From NCBI GenBank assembly GCA_949959185.1, contig CATLIX010000005.1, forward strand, positions 1 to 64,000: a stretch of 64,000 bases of DNA, given 5' to 3'. Both the position numbers and the translations under genes were made by a program. The notes beneath the pieces are model-generated. The model saw only the letters and a list, made by a program, of their open reading frames with translations, was not told the origin of the DNA and made no database searches. The stretch's first letter is position 1. Each line of letters starts with the position of its first letter. Origin of the DNA: an uncultured Eubacterium sp. (GTDB lineage: Bacteria > Bacillota > Clostridia > Lachnospirales > Lachnospiraceae). Shown here piece by piece: positions 16,325 through 26,158 of this stretch.

Positions 16325-19300
16325 ATGGAACAGCATACATTACACAGGCTGGGCATTGATATTGGCTCAACCACCGTCAAAATTACAATACTGGACCCTC
16401 AGAATCACATTCTGTTTGCAGATTATCAGAGGCATTTTGCAAATATCCGGGAAACGCTCTCGGATTTGCTGGCAAGGGCTCAGGACGAACTTGGAAATCT
16501 TCTGCTGTCCCCTGTAATCACAGGCTCCGGCGGGCTGACTCTGGCCAGACACCTGGAGATTCCCTTTGTACAGGAAGTGATTGCAGTGGCTTCCGCCTTG
16601 CAGGATTATGCGCCCCAGACCGATGTGGCTATTGAACTGGGCGGCGAAGACGCCAAAATTATTTATTTTGAGGGAGGCAATGTGGAACAGCGCATGAACG
16701 GAATCTGTGCGGGCGGGACCGGATCTTTCATTGACCAGATGGCTTCTCTGCTCCAGACCGACGCTGCGGGACTGAACACCTATGCCAGGGATTACAGGGC
16801 CATTTATCCCATTGCCGCCCGCTGCGGCGTATTTGCCAAATCTGATATACAGCCTTTAATCAATGAAGGTGCATCCAAAGAAGATTTATCTGCTTCCATC
16901 TTCCAGGCAGTGGTCAATCAGACCATTTCCGGACTGGCATGTGGAAAGCCTATCCGGGGCCATGTGGCCTTTCTGGGCGGACCTCTGCATTTTCTGCCGG
17001 AACTGAAAGAAGCCTTTATCCGTACCCTGAAGCTGGATGAGGAACATATTATTGCCCCGTCCCATTCCCATCTGTTTGCAGCCATGGGTTCCGCCCTGAA
17101 CTGCAAACCGGAAGTTACCATGGAGCTGAAAAGCATTCTGAAAAAACTGTCTTCCGACATCCATATGGAATTTGAGGTGGAGAGGATGGAACCCCTGTTC
17201 GCCACCCAGGAAGAATATGACCGGTTCCGCAAACGTCACGACAGGCATCATGTAGCTACCGGAGATTTGTCCACCTGCCAGGGCAACTGTTATCTGGGCA
17301 TTGACGCAGGCTCCACCACCACAAAAGTGGCTCTGGTAGGAGAAGACGGCTCTCTGCTGTATTCCTTTTACAGCAGCAATAACGGAAACCCTCTGGCTAC
17401 CGCCACTCTGGCTATTCAGGAAATCTACTCTCTGCTGCCGGAAGGCGCACAGATTGTCCATTCCTGCTCCACCGGATACGGAGAGTCATTGCTCAAATCA
17501 GCCTTTATGCTGGACGAAGGGGAAGTGGAGACCGTTGCCCACTATTACGCGGCGGCATTTTTCAATCCGGAGGTGGACTGTATTCTGGACATCGGCGGCC
17601 AGGATATGAAATGTATCAAAATCAAAAACCAGACCGTGGACAGCGTGCAGCTCAACGAAGCCTGCTCCTCCGGCTGCGGCTCTTTTATCGAGACCTTTGC
17701 AAAATCCCTGAATTATTCTGTGGAAGACTTTGCACAGGCTGCTTTGTTTGCCCGAAATCCCATAGATTTAGGCACCCGCTGTACGGTTTTCATGAATTCC
17801 AAAGTAAAGCAGGCCCAGAAAGAAGGGGCAGAGGTCTCCGACATTTCCGCCGGGCTTGCCTACTCCGTCATTAAAAATGCTTTATTCAAGGTTATCAAAG
17901 TATCGGACGCCGGAGACCTTGGCAAACATATCGTAGTACAGGGAGGAACCTTCTACAACGACGCAGTGCTCAGAAGTTTTGAGAAAATATCCGGCTGCGA
18001 AGCTGTGCGCCCGGATATTGCGGGAATCATGGGCGCTTTCGGCGCCGCCCTGATTGCACGGGAGCGGTATGAAGAAAATCCTTCCACCACCATGCTTTCT
18101 CTGGAAGAAATCAATCACCTTGAAGTTGATACCAGATTAACAAGATGTCAGGGCTGTACCAACCACTGCCTTTTAACCATCAACCGCTTCTCCGGAAACC
18201 GTCAGTTTATCACCGGAAACCGCTGTGAAAAAGGACTGGGAAAAGAAAAAACCAGGGAGCAGATTCCCAACTTATTTGCATATAAAAACAAACGGATATT
18301 CGGCTATGAACCCCTTCCGAAACAGGAGGCAGTCCGCGGTATCGTGGGCATTCCCAGAGTACTGAACCAGTATGAGAATTATCCCTTCTGGGCCGTATTT
18401 TTCCGTACTTTAAAATTCCATACCCTGCTGTCCCCCCGGTCCACACGGAAAATCTACGAGATGGGCATTGAATCCATCCCCAGCGAATCAGAATGTTATC
18501 CTGCCAAACTGGTTCACGGCCATGTGGCATGGCTCATAAAGAATCAGGCCGATTTTATTTTCTACCCCTGCATTCCCTATGAGCGGGACGAATTTCCGGA
18601 TTCCAACAACCATTTTAACTGCCCTATTGTCACCTCCTATGCGGAAAATATCAAGAACAATGTGGAGGAAATCACCTCCGGCAAAGTTCGGTTTTTAAAT
18701 CCCTTTATGTCCTTTGCCTCCAGAGAGGCCCTTTCGGAACAGCTCAAACTGGTGTTTGAACAGGAATTCTCCATTGAGCCGGAAGAAATAGAAGCTGCGG
18801 TGGAGGCCGGCTGGCAGGAACTTGCCGCCATGCGGGAAGACATCCGCCGCAAAGGGGAAGAGACCCTGAAATTCATGGAAGAAACCGGGCGCAGAGGCAT
18901 TGTCCTGGCCGGACGTCCCTATCACACAGACCCGGAAATCAATCACGGCATACCGGAACTGATTAACTCCTATGGTATTGCGGTGCTGACCGAGGACTCG
19001 GTATCCCATCTTTCGGAACTGGAGCGTCCTCTCCTTGTGATGGACCAGTGGATGTACCACTCCCGGCTGTACGCTGCTGCAAATTTCGTAAAAACCAGAG
19101 AGGACCTGGACTTGATTCAGCTCAACTCTTTCGGCTGCGGACTGGACGCTGTCACCACTGACCAGGTGAACGACATCCTTACAAAATCAGGAAAAATCTA
19201 CACCTGCCTGAAGATTGACGAAGTAAACAATCTGGGAGCCGCCCGCATTCGGATTCGTTCTCTGATTTCCGCCCTGCGCGTGCGGGAAAAGCAGAAAATA

Positions 19301-20581
19301 TGCCGCAGCATTCAGCCCTGCAGCTACAACCGCGTGGTATTTACAGAAGAAATGCGCAAAAACTATACCATCCTCTGTCCTCAGATGTCTCCCATCCATT
19401 TTGAGCTGCTGCAGCCCGCGTTCCGCTCTGCCGGATACCATATGGCGGTTCTTGGAAATGACGGAAAATCTGCCATAGACATGGGACTGAAATATGTAAA
19501 TAACGACGCCTGCTACCCTTCTCTGATTGTGGTGGGGCAGATTATGGACGCCATTTTATCCGGCAATTATGATTTGACCAGAACTGCTGTGGTTATTACC
19601 CAGACCGGAGGGGGCTGCCGTGCGTCCAATTACATCGGATTTATCCGCCGGGCCCTGGAAAAAGCCGGATATCCCGACATTCCGGTTATTTCCCTGAACT
19701 TAAGCGGTCTGGAAGCCAATCCTGGTTTTAAGCTCACCCTGCCTTTGCTGCAGAAGGGGCTGTACGCCCTGATTTTCGGTGATATTTTCATGCGCTGCCT
19801 GTACCGCACCAGACCTTACGAACAGGTTCCAGGCGCTGCAAATGCCCTTCACGAAAAATGGAAACAGAAATGTATGGATTTCGTATCCTCCCCCAAAATG
19901 GTTTCTCACCGGAAATTCAAACGTTACTGCCGGGAAATCATCCGGGAGTTTGACCGTCTTCCTGTCACAGAGGAGCGCAAACCCAGGGTAGGCGTGGTCG
20001 GCGAAATCCTGGTAAAATTCCTGCCTGCCGCCAACAACTGTCTGGTGGAACTTCTGGAGTCGGAAGGTGCGGAAGCGGTGGTTCCCGATTTGACGGACTT
20101 CCTGCTCTACTGCTTCTATAACCAGAATTTCCGTGTGGAAAAACTGGGACAGAAGAAATCCGCCGCCCGCAACGCCAATCTGGGCATCCGGTTCCTGGAA
20201 TGGCTGCGGAGCACTGCACGGAAAGAGTTTGAACAGAGCCGCCATTTCGAGCCTCCGGCGCGAATCGAAACTCTGGCAAACTACGCCTCTCCCATTGTTT
20301 CCACCGGAAACCAGACCGGAGAAGGATGGTTTCTCACCGGCGAAATGCTGGAGCTGATTCATTCCGGCACCAACAATATTGTGTGTGCCCAGCCTTTTGG
20401 CTGCCTGCCCAATCATGTGGTGGGCAAAGGGGTAATCAAAGAAATCCGCCACCGGTACCCTCTTTCCAATATTGTAGCCATTGACTATGACCCAGGAGCT
20501 TCCGAAGTCAATCAGCTGAACCGGATTAAACTGATGCTGTCCACCGCTCAGAAGAACCTCAACCGAGGGGAGGCAGTGTAA
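16325..20581 (+). CDS. 2-hydroxyacyl-CoA dehydratase activase, fused
   Basis: A 1418-residue fusion of the BcrAD/BadFG family. Two ASKHA ATPase modules are seen: residues 7-260 ([31 protein letters not shown]) and about 320-575 ([34 protein letters not shown]). The cysteines in ARCGVF and GTRCTVF match the [4Fe-4S] ligands of activases. A DUF2229 domain follows (about 650-880), then a HgdB-like region with [10 protein letters not shown]. Known relatives couple ATP hydrolysis to electron injection into dehydratases or other reductases in anaerobes. GGAGG lies 6 nt before ATG 16325. No partner dehydratase is next to it, so its target is unknown. Confidence 0.9.
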   Translation: MEQHTLHRLGIDIGSTTVKITILDPQNHILFADYQRHFANIRETLSDLLARAQDELGNLLLSPVITGSGGLTLARHLEIPFVQEVIAVASALQDYAPQTDVAIELGGEDAKIIYFEGGNVEQRMNGICAGGTGSFIDQMASLLQTDAAGLNTYARDYRAIYPIAARCGVFAKSDIQPLINEGASKEDLSASIFQAVVNQTISGLACGKPIRGHVAFLGGPLHFLPELKEAFIRTLKLDEEHIIAPSHSHLFAAMGSALNCKPEVTMELKSILKKLSSDIHMEFEVERMEPLFATQEEYDRFRKRHDRHHVATGDLSTCQGNCYLGIDAGSTTTKVALVGEDGSLLYSFYSSNNGNPLATATLAIQEIYSLLPEGAQIVHSCSTGYGESLLKSAFMLDEGEVETVAHYYAAAFFNPEVDCILDIGGQDMKCIKIKNQTVDSVQLNEACSSGCGSFIETFAKSLNYSVEDFAQAALFARNPIDLGTRCTVFMNSKVKQAQKEGAEVSDISAGLAYSVIKNALFKVIKVSDAGDLGKHIVVQGGTFYNDAVLRSFEKISGCEAVRPDIAGIMGAFGAALIARERYEENPSTTMLSLEEINHLEVDTRLTRCQGCTNHCLLTINRFSGNRQFITGNRCEKGLGKEKTREQIPNLFAYKNKRIFGYEPLPKQEAVRGIVGIPRVLNQYENYPFWAVFFRTLKFHTLLSPRSTRKIYEMGIESIPSESECYPAKLVHGHVAWLIKNQADFIFYPCIPYERDEFPDSNNHFNCPIVTSYAENIKNNVEEITSGKVRFLNPFMSFASREALSEQLKLVFEQEFSIEPEEIEAAVEAGWQELAAMREDIRRKGEETLKFMEETGRRGIVLAGRPYHTDPEINHGIPELINSYGIAVLTEDSVSHLSELERPLLVMDQWMYHSRLYAAANFVKTREDLDLIQLNSFGCGLDAVTTDQVNDILTKSGKIYTCLKIDEVNNLGAARIRIRSLISALRVREKQKICRSIQPCSYNRVVFTEEMRKNYTILCPQMSPIHFELLQPAFRSAGYHMAVLGNDGKSAIDMGLKYVNNDACYPSLIVVGQIMDAILSGNYDLTRTAVVITQTGGGCRASNYIGFIRRALEKAGYPDIPVISLNLSGLEANPGFKLTLPLLQKGLYALIFGDIFMRCLYRTRPYEQVPGAANALHEKWKQKCMDFVSSPKMVSHRKFKRYCREIIREFDRLPVTEERKPRVGVVGEILVKFLPAANNCLVELLESEGAEAVVPDLTDFLLYCFYNQNFRVEKLGQKKSAARNANLGIRFLEWLRSTARKEFEQSRHFEPPARIETLANYASPIVSTGNQTGEGWFLTGEMLELIHSGTNNIVCAQPFGCLPNHVVGKGVIKEIRHRYPLSNIVAIDYDPGASEVNQLNRIKLMLSTAQKNLNRGEAV

Positions 20582-20611
20582 CCTCCCCCCTTTCCTGCAA
20601 AGGAGCCTTAT

Positions 20612-21124
20612 ATGAACATCCGAAAAGCAAAATCAGAAGACCTGAAAAACATTCTTCCCATTTACGCCCATGCAAGGCAGCAGATGGCACTGATGGGAAA
20701 TCCCGGCCAGTGGGGAACAGACAAACCCTCTCCGGCCACCCTCCGGGAAGACATCCGAAAGGGCAGCCTGTTCGTGATGGAAGCCGCAGGGGAAATCACA
20801 GGAGTATTTGCTTTCTTTACCGGAGAAGAACCCACTTACCGTACCATTGACGGCAAGTGGATGAACGAATTTCCCTATGGAGTCATACACCGGATTGCAG
20901 GCAGCGGCAGACAGAAAGGTATTCTGAAACACTGCCTGCAATTCTGCAGTGCTTTTACTCCCAATCTGCGGATTGATACCCATGAACAGAACGCTGTCAT
21001 GCGCCATCTGCTGGAAAAAAACGGATTCCGGGAATGCGGTATTATTTATGTGGAAGATAAAACGCCCCGCATTGCCTTTCAGCGTTACATACATGACCCC
21101 GAAATCCCGGATCATCCGGACTGA
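20612..21124 (+). CDS. GNAT acetyltransferase
   Basis: A 170-residue GNAT-fold protein. N-terminal MNIRKAKSEDLKNILPIY is a typical GNAT beginning, GSGRQKGIL replaces the acetyl-CoA loop (Q/R-x-x-G-x-G/A, imperfect), and IDTHEQNAVMRHLLEKNGF is the conserved N-x-x-x-x-x-x-YEKxGF end. It starts 30 nt after the activase stop with AAAGGAG, so it is probably co-transcribed. Substrate unknown. Confidence 0.85.
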   Translation: MNIRKAKSEDLKNILPIYAHARQQMALMGNPGQWGTDKPSPATLREDIRKGSLFVMEAAGEITGVFAFFTGEEPTYRTIDGKWMNEFPYGVIHRIAGSGRQKGILKHCLQFCSAFTPNLRIDTHEQNAVMRHLLEKNGFRECGIIYVEDKTPRIAFQRYIHDPEIPDHPD

Positions 21125-21232
21125 TTTTTTCCATAATTGTGAAGTCATCCTCCTCTCCGTATCGTTATAATAAACAGAAGCTGAACTGCAAGCTGCATTA
21201 TGAACGCATACATCTGCAAAGGAGGATTTTTT

Positions 21233-22282
21233 ATGAAACGTAACAGACTGTTAGGCATTATGCTCATCCTTGCCGCCTTTTCCGGCGTCCTGTGCTCCGG
21301 TATTATCATTGTAACCGGAATTCGGCAGGGTTCTTCCGCTCACGCCAGTTCCCCGCTGCGTGAAAAATATCCCCAGCCTTATACGCTGGAAAAGACAAAA
21401 CTGGAAAATTTCTCCAGCGCCTCCATTTGTCTGGACTACGCCGATATATCCATACTGCCGGCAGATGATTTCTACCTGGAATACCGGCTGGACGGTACCT
21501 GTCAGGAACCGGATTACGGCGTCCGGGACGGAGTATTTCACTTTCAGGAAGGTTCCGCTCAGCGGCAGTACACCATTTCTTTCAATCTGTTTGGAAATCC
21601 TGTGAACCGGGAACCTTTTTATCTGAATCTCTATGTACCGGCAGACCAGTATTTTGAACTGCTGACCATGTCCGTGGAGAGCGGAAATGTGAAACTGGAG
21701 CAGATAAGCGCAAAAGAAGCTGACGTAACCCTGGAATATGGAGACCTTACGCTGGAAGAATTCAGCGGAACTACACTGAATATTTCCAGTGAATCCGGAA
21801 ATACGGAAGCCAAAACCATAACCTGCGACGACCTGACGGTTTCCGCTTCCTACGGAGATTTTACAGGAGGAACCATTTCAGTTTCCGGCAGCAGTATATT
21901 TGATCTTGAATCCGGCAATCTGGAAATTTCCAGCCTGACCGCGGGTATTTTTTCGGCAGAAAATGCATATGGAAACTGCGATGTGGAACATATCACTGCA
22001 GAGCGTCTGACATGTTCTCTGGAATCCGGCAATCTGACTCTGAAAGATGCTGCTCCGAAACAGGCTGAGGTAAACATGGAATACGGAGACGTTACCCTCA
22101 GACTGGCAGACACTGTTTCTGATTACAGCTACGACCTGGAAACAGAATACGGAGACCTGAACATAGACGGAACACAGATAGAGCCGGATGAGGACGGAAC
22201 TGTTCTCTACCGGAAGCAGAACGGCGGGAAAAAGAAATCCATCCAAATCCACTGTGAAAGCGGAAGTGTGACAATCCGATAA
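21233..22282 (+). CDS. DUF4097 beta-solenoid-like membrane protein
   Basis: A 349-residue protein with an N-terminal membrane anchor (LLGIMLILAAFSGVLCSGIIIV) and an extracellular part made of regularly repeating short strands such as VESGNVKLEQISAKEADVT, LEYGDLTLEEFSG and ESGNLTLKDA. This is the DUF4097/adhesin-like beta repeat family often found near stress-sensing systems. ATG 21233 is preferred since AAAGGAGG lies directly upstream; the longer frame from 21200 is unlikely. A TATAAT at 21166-21171 may be its promoter, but the -35 box is poor. No partner PspC or TCS gene is next to it. Confidence 0.85.
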   Translation: MKRNRLLGIMLILAAFSGVLCSGIIIVTGIRQGSSAHASSPLREKYPQPYTLEKTKLENFSSASICLDYADISILPADDFYLEYRLDGTCQEPDYGVRDGVFHFQEGSAQRQYTISFNLFGNPVNREPFYLNLYVPADQYFELLTMSVESGNVKLEQISAKEADVTLEYGDLTLEEFSGTTLNISSESGNTEAKTITCDDLTVSASYGDFTGGTISVSGSSIFDLESGNLEISSLTAGIFSAENAYGNCDVEHITAERLTCSLESGNLTLKDAAPKQAEVNMEYGDVTLRLADTVSDYSYDLETEYGDLNIDGTQIEPDEDGTVLYRKQNGGKKKSIQIHCESGSVTIR

Positions 22283-22288
22283 GCCGTA

Positions 22289-22849
22289 TTACGGGATCTT
22301 ATCCGTTAATTTCCAGGCGCCTTTTCCTGTTTTCACCGCAATTCCGTCTTTTTCGTATTTATTTAATATACGCTGGAGCTGTCTGGCGCTGCAATGCAGC
22401 CGAAAGGCAGCTTTTTCCAGTCCTTTCAGTTCCCTGTCTTCACATTTAAACTTCATGTAGGAAACCACCCTTTCCGGCAATGAGGAGGAAGCAGCTTCCA
22501 GCGCTCCAATCGCTTCTATTTTCCTGGCCATAACCCCGCCCACAAAGTGCATGAACCGGCTGTTTTCATACAGTTCTTCCCTGTGATTTTTGTTGCAAAA
22601 GCAATGCTGGTAAGTTTTTTTGTAACTTCCGCATAAATATTGCTGTTTTTTACCAGAAACAGCTCCATCTCTCCGATGATATAATTTCCGCTCCCGTCTG
22701 CCAGTGAATACATGCTCCCGTCATCCCTGATGAAACATATGGACAGCTCTCCGGAAAGCACAATCTGAAACATGGAATTATCCATCCAGGGCGCGGCAAT
22801 CAGTTCCCCCGGCTCGTATTCCATCAGAAAATATCCAGTGATTTTTGCC
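22289..22849 (-). pseudogene. Crp/Fnr-type regulator remnant
   Basis: The minus strand encodes a cNMP-binding beta roll (YEPGELIAAPWMDNSMFQIV ... YIIGEMELFLV) and, in another frame, the helix-turn-helix end (ELKGLEKAAFRLHCSARQLQRIL). The frames join if one A is added to the A5 run at 22591-22587, where TSIAFATK would continue to NHREELYENSRFMHF. The first roughly 25-30 residues and the promoter are missing: at about 22849 the sequence changes into antisense of a MATE gene. Two lesions, a frameshift and a 5' deletion, make this a pseudogene. A homopolymer sequencing error could explain only the first. Confidence 0.8.
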
Positions 22850-23782
22850 GGCGCGCCATTCATTATGCTTGCAAACGGACTTCCACATATCTTCCGCTCT
22901 CTCGGACTGATTAAGGAAAGCACCGTGGGCATTGTACTGGGAAATGCTGTCAACATTGTCCTGGACTGGTTCTTTATTGTCATTCTCCACATGGGGACAG
23001 CCGGAGCTGCTCTGGCTACATCCATCGGATTTTTATGTTCTTCCATATATTACATCTGCTGTCTGATTCAAAAAGAAAAGACAGGGAATCCGTCGATTGC
23101 CCTGTCGCCTCATCAGTTTAAACCTGAAAAACAGATGGTACTGGATGTCGTGAAGATTGGCATTCCCGGAGCGCTGATTACCGTTATGCCGAGTGTTTCC
23201 AACATTATTCTCAACAATTATATCAGTCTCTACGGCTCAAATGCTGTGGCTTCCTACGGCATCGCCTATAAAATTGACTTATTCCCGATTATGCTGTCTG
23301 TGGGCCTGTCTACAGGCATTGCACCATTAATCGGATTCTGCTATGGAGCAGGCCAGAAAGAACGCCTTGAGAAATCCATGGATACAGGCACTGCCTGCGG
23401 CGTTGTTCTGGGAATCCTGTTTACGTCAGTTTTTATGCTGTTTGCCGAACCTCTTGCATCCATATTTTTACATGAAAAAGCCCTGGTACGGCAGACAGCA
23501 CATTTCCTGCGTCTGTTATGTTTTCATGCTCCGCTGCCGGGCATTATCAATATGACTACTTCGTATTTTCAGGCACTGGGCAAAGCAGCAAATTCTCTGA
23601 CCATTACCGTGCTCCGGAATGTGGTTCTGTTTATTCCCGGCCTGATTCTGCTGAATTATCTCTGGCAACTGAACGGCGTGATTCTGACCCGGCTTGTGGT
23701 AGAGGTTATCCTGACAGTAATATGCCTGATTATGTATGCTGTCTCATCACCGGAAAGAAATTATAAGGAACAGATTATCTAA
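22849..23782 (+). pseudogene. MATE-family exporter, 5'-truncated
   Basis: From GAPFIMLANGLPHIFRSLG onward the frame is a clear MATE (NorM/DinF-type) multidrug exporter: GNAVNIVLDWFFI, VKIGIPGALITVMPSVSN, LIGFCYGAGQ and the C-terminal helices are intact. Family members have about 440-460 residues, but only about 310 remain; the first three helices are missing. Upstream of 22849 the same frame is antisense to the Crp/Fnr remnant. I infer that a divergent regulator-exporter pair lost both 5' ends in one deletion. It cannot form a normal 12-helix transporter. Confidence 0.8.
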
Positions 23783-23784
23783 AG

Positions 23785-25047
23785 TTACTTAATTCCTTTC
23801 CGAATCCTCTCATACACCCTGGGCATGGTCATTCCCTGTACAACGGTGGTAAAGAATACAATGGCATAGGTTCCGCCCATAATAATATTGCAGGTACTGC
23901 CATCCACCAGAGTCTGTGCGCTCATGGCAAGAGCTACGGACAGACCGCCCCGAAGGCCGCCCCAGGTCAGCAGTTTAATAAAAGAACCTTTGTCATATCC
24001 ATCCGGAAGCTGTCCCACAAACAGACAGGACACGCCAAGGCTTCCCACCCGGCCGGCCAGATTTGCTCCCACAGCAATCAGAGACAAAATCAGCACATGG
24101 GGCATCTGGAGAATATGGATAAAGGACAGCCCCAGCATTACATACAGAACAGAATTCAGCAGCGTGTCCAGAACAGACCAGAAGTTATCAAACTGTTCCA
24201 GTGAAAGAGGCTCCCCTTTATGCTCCAGGTAATTGCGCAGGGCAGAAAACAGAACACCGCAGACTACCGAGGCAATGGCGCCGGAAAATCCAAAACGTTC
24301 ACACAGCAGATAAGACAGAGACACTGCCAGAAGGCTGGCAAAAATCTGTCTGGCCTCATCTTTCGTATGACGGAATATGTAAAAGCACACTGCTGTCACA
24401 AGAATACCCACAAGTACGGCTCCCAGCAGTTCTTTTGCCATGACCTGAAAGAATCCGCCGCTTTTTTCTGCTGTAACCATACCGGAAAAAAATACAAACA
24501 GGGCAACGCCCATTCCGTCATTCAGCAGAGATTCTCCCTCCATGATAAAACTGATACCGGGAGGAAGATTGAACTTTTTCAGAATACTGGTGGCCGCAAT
24601 GGGGTCCGTAGGCGCCACAATACTTCCAAACATCAGGCATACCGGAACTGTCATGGACAGCCCCAGCAGCTTTCCGGCACCGTAAAACAGCAGTCCGTAA
24701 AATACTGCTCCCAGAAAAGTGGCCCCCACTGCCAGCAGAGAAATAGTTCTGGCATGGGTTTTAAAATCCAGAAGCCGCATATGGCAGGAGCCTGCGAACA
24801 GCATAAAGCAGAGTACCCCTTCCATAAGAAATTTTTCCAGATCGAAGTATTTCATTCCTCTTATCAGTTCCATGGCTGACGCTGTTCCCTGAAATCCCAT
24901 ACTCAGAACCACCAGGACGCCGCCAATCGCAATACTGAACATCATCAGTGCAATTTCATCCGGAAATCCGGTCACTTTCTCATTCAGATACCCCAGCGCA
25001 ACAACCAGGGCAAGTAAAATAACTGTATTCAATAAAAATGTATTCAT
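23785..25047 (-). CDS. CPA1-type cation:proton antiporter
   Basis: A 420-residue membrane protein with about 12 helices of the NhaP/CPA1 family, exchanging Na+ or K+ for H+. Signature sites are GSIVAPTDPIAATSIL (TDP in helix 4-5 region) and EGESLLNDGMGVALF (the ND motif carrying the ion-binding Asp). Length is normal and no C-terminal regulatory domain is fused. It is the third gene of a compact operon: DUF308, ion channel and antiporter with gaps of 9 and 14 nt. The stop is 2 nt from the convergent MATE remnant stop, without a terminator between. Confidence 0.9.
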   Translation of the reverse strand: MNTFLLNTVILLALVVALGYLNEKVTGFPDEIALMMFSIAIGGVLVVLSMGFQGTASAMELIRGMKYFDLEKFLMEGVLCFMLFAGSCHMRLLDFKTHARTISLLAVGATFLGAVFYGLLFYGAGKLLGLSMTVPVCLMFGSIVAPTDPIAATSILKKFNLPPGISFIMEGESLLNDGMGVALFVFFSGMVTAEKSGGFFQVMAKELLGAVLVGILVTAVCFYIFRHTKDEARQIFASLLAVSLSYLLCERFGFSGAIASVVCGVLFSALRNYLEHKGEPLSLEQFDNFWSVLDTLLNSVLYVMLGLSFIHILQMPHVLILSLIAVGANLAGRVGSLGVSCLFVGQLPDGYDKGSFIKLLTWGGLRGGLSVALAMSAQTLVDGSTCNIIMGGTYAIVFFTTVVQGMTMPRVYERIRKGIK

Positions 25048-25061
25048 TTCCTGTTTCCCAC

Positions 25062-25499
25062 TTACCTTCCAATATCCGTATGATTCTGCTCAAATTCCCG
25101 GACTCTCCGGGAGAGCTGTTCCAGTTCTTCTTCTGACAGCTCCGGCAGTCGTTCCAGCTTTTCCAGAAAAACAGAGATGGTTTCTTTTTCCCGGACTTTT
25201 AAATATTCCATATAGTAACTGACCACAACGCCGGGCACCATGGCAGTCATAAGAATCCCATACATGGCTACCAGTACCGTAATCACCCGTCCAATGCCGG
25301 TGGTCACGCAGATATCTCCGAATCCGATGGTGGTGGCCGCCACAAAGCAGTACCACACACCGTCGCCAAAAGTACGGATATCCGGCTCCACCACCATCAG
25401 CGCTGCTCCGGCAGCACAGAGAAACAGCAGGAAACTCATAAATATCTGCAATGTACCTGTCCGTTTCAGGATTTTATAACACCGTTTCCATGCTTTCAT
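25062..25499 (-). CDS. Two-helix potassium channel protein
   Basis: A 145-residue protein with TM1 (about 18-38), a pore loop and TM2 (about 68-92). The filter reads TTIGFGD, the Ion_trans_2 pattern of K+ channels, with F in place of the usual Y. The C-terminal 50 residues are an acidic coiled coil without an RCK domain. AGGAAATTAAT precedes ATG 25499. Placement with an antiporter suggests a role in K+/pH balance. Confidence 0.87.
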   Translation of the reverse strand: MKAWKRCYKILKRTGTLQIFMSFLLFLCAAGAALMVVEPDIRTFGDGVWYCFVAATTIGFGDICVTTGIGRVITVLVAMYGILMTAMVPGVVVSYYMEYLKVREKETISVFLEKLERLPELSEEELEQLSRRVREFEQNHTDIGR

Positions 25500-25508
25500 A
25501 TTAATTTC

Positions 25509-26021
25509 CTATTCCGAATGAACAGAACATACCATAACAATCATGCTGATTCCGCTTTCGATAAAGTAAACGCCTACCAGTATTCCAAAGGTAAACGCCA
25601 GCAGCATGGGATGTACCAGAGAATAAATACCGGTCAGAACTCCGAGAATCCCCAGAATCAGCACCCATACCCAGCCTTTGCTTTCTTCTGAATTTTTCTG
25701 CCGGAATGCCATGAAAATTGCCACAGCCCCCTGCAGAAGGAACCATACTGCCATAAGATAAATCAGCATTCCGTCTGTCATCAGCTTCAGTCCCGGCACA
25801 ACCATAATCACCACGCCAAGGATAACGCTCAGAATCCCAAACAGAAAAGGCAGTCCGTAATTTTTCTCCATAATGGCCCTTACAATGGCGCCGATTCCAT
25901 AGACCAGAAGCAGAATTACCAGAAAATATCCTGCCTCCAGAAAGGTCATTACCGGCGTACAGATACAGGAAACCCCGCAGATAGCCATAACTACTCCCAG
26001 AATAATTGTAAAAATTTTCAT
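25509..26021 (-). CDS. DUF308 (HdeD-like) membrane protein
   Basis: A 170-residue protein with six short hydrophobic helices in three pairs (IILGVVMAICGVSCI, YFLVILLLVYGIGAIVRAI, FLFGILSVILGVVIMV, LIYLMAVWFLLQGAVAI and so on), the DUF308/HdeD pattern. HdeD is linked to acid resistance in E. coli; this role is not shown here. ATG 26021 lies 9 nt from AGGAGG, and a GTG at 26024 is a possible alternative. First gene of the ion-channel/antiporter operon. Confidence 0.82.
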   Translation of the reverse strand: MKIFTIILGVVMAICGVSCICTPVMTFLEAGYFLVILLLVYGIGAIVRAIMEKNYGLPFLFGILSVILGVVIMVVPGLKLMTDGMLIYLMAVWFLLQGAVAIFMAFRQKNSEESKGWVWVLILGILGVLTGIYSLVHPMLLAFTFGILVGVYFIESGISMIVMVCSVHSE

Positions 26022-26052
26022 CACTGAATTCCTCCTGATTTTTTATTTTTTC

Positions 26053-26156
26053 TTTTTTCACAGGTGATTTTTACCTGTATTACAGAATCCTTCTCCTGGG
26101 ATTCTGCGCGCGCGTGAGGCCTCTCCCGGAGCTTTTTCCACTCCTCACGCTGCGCA
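26053..26156 (-). repeat. Copy of ClC 3' end and GC-rich hairpin
   Basis: TTTTTTCACAGGTG at 26053-26066 repeats the last codons of the ClC gene (26165-26178), about 112 nt further on, and keeps a shorter ACAGGT/ACCTGT stem. Between them lies a second stem, GCGCGCGTGAG against CTCACGCTGCGC (about 26105-26156). Together they form a structured gap between the ClC gene and the DUF308 operon and may act as terminator. Confidence 0.55.
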
Positions 26157-26158
26157 TT

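Noticed and set aside
22516..23046. A 176-codon frame on the minus strand that could be taken as an intact gene
   Set aside because: Its first third is antisense to the MATE remnant and its end is out of frame with the helix-turn-helix part; it is a chance frame across a deletion scar.
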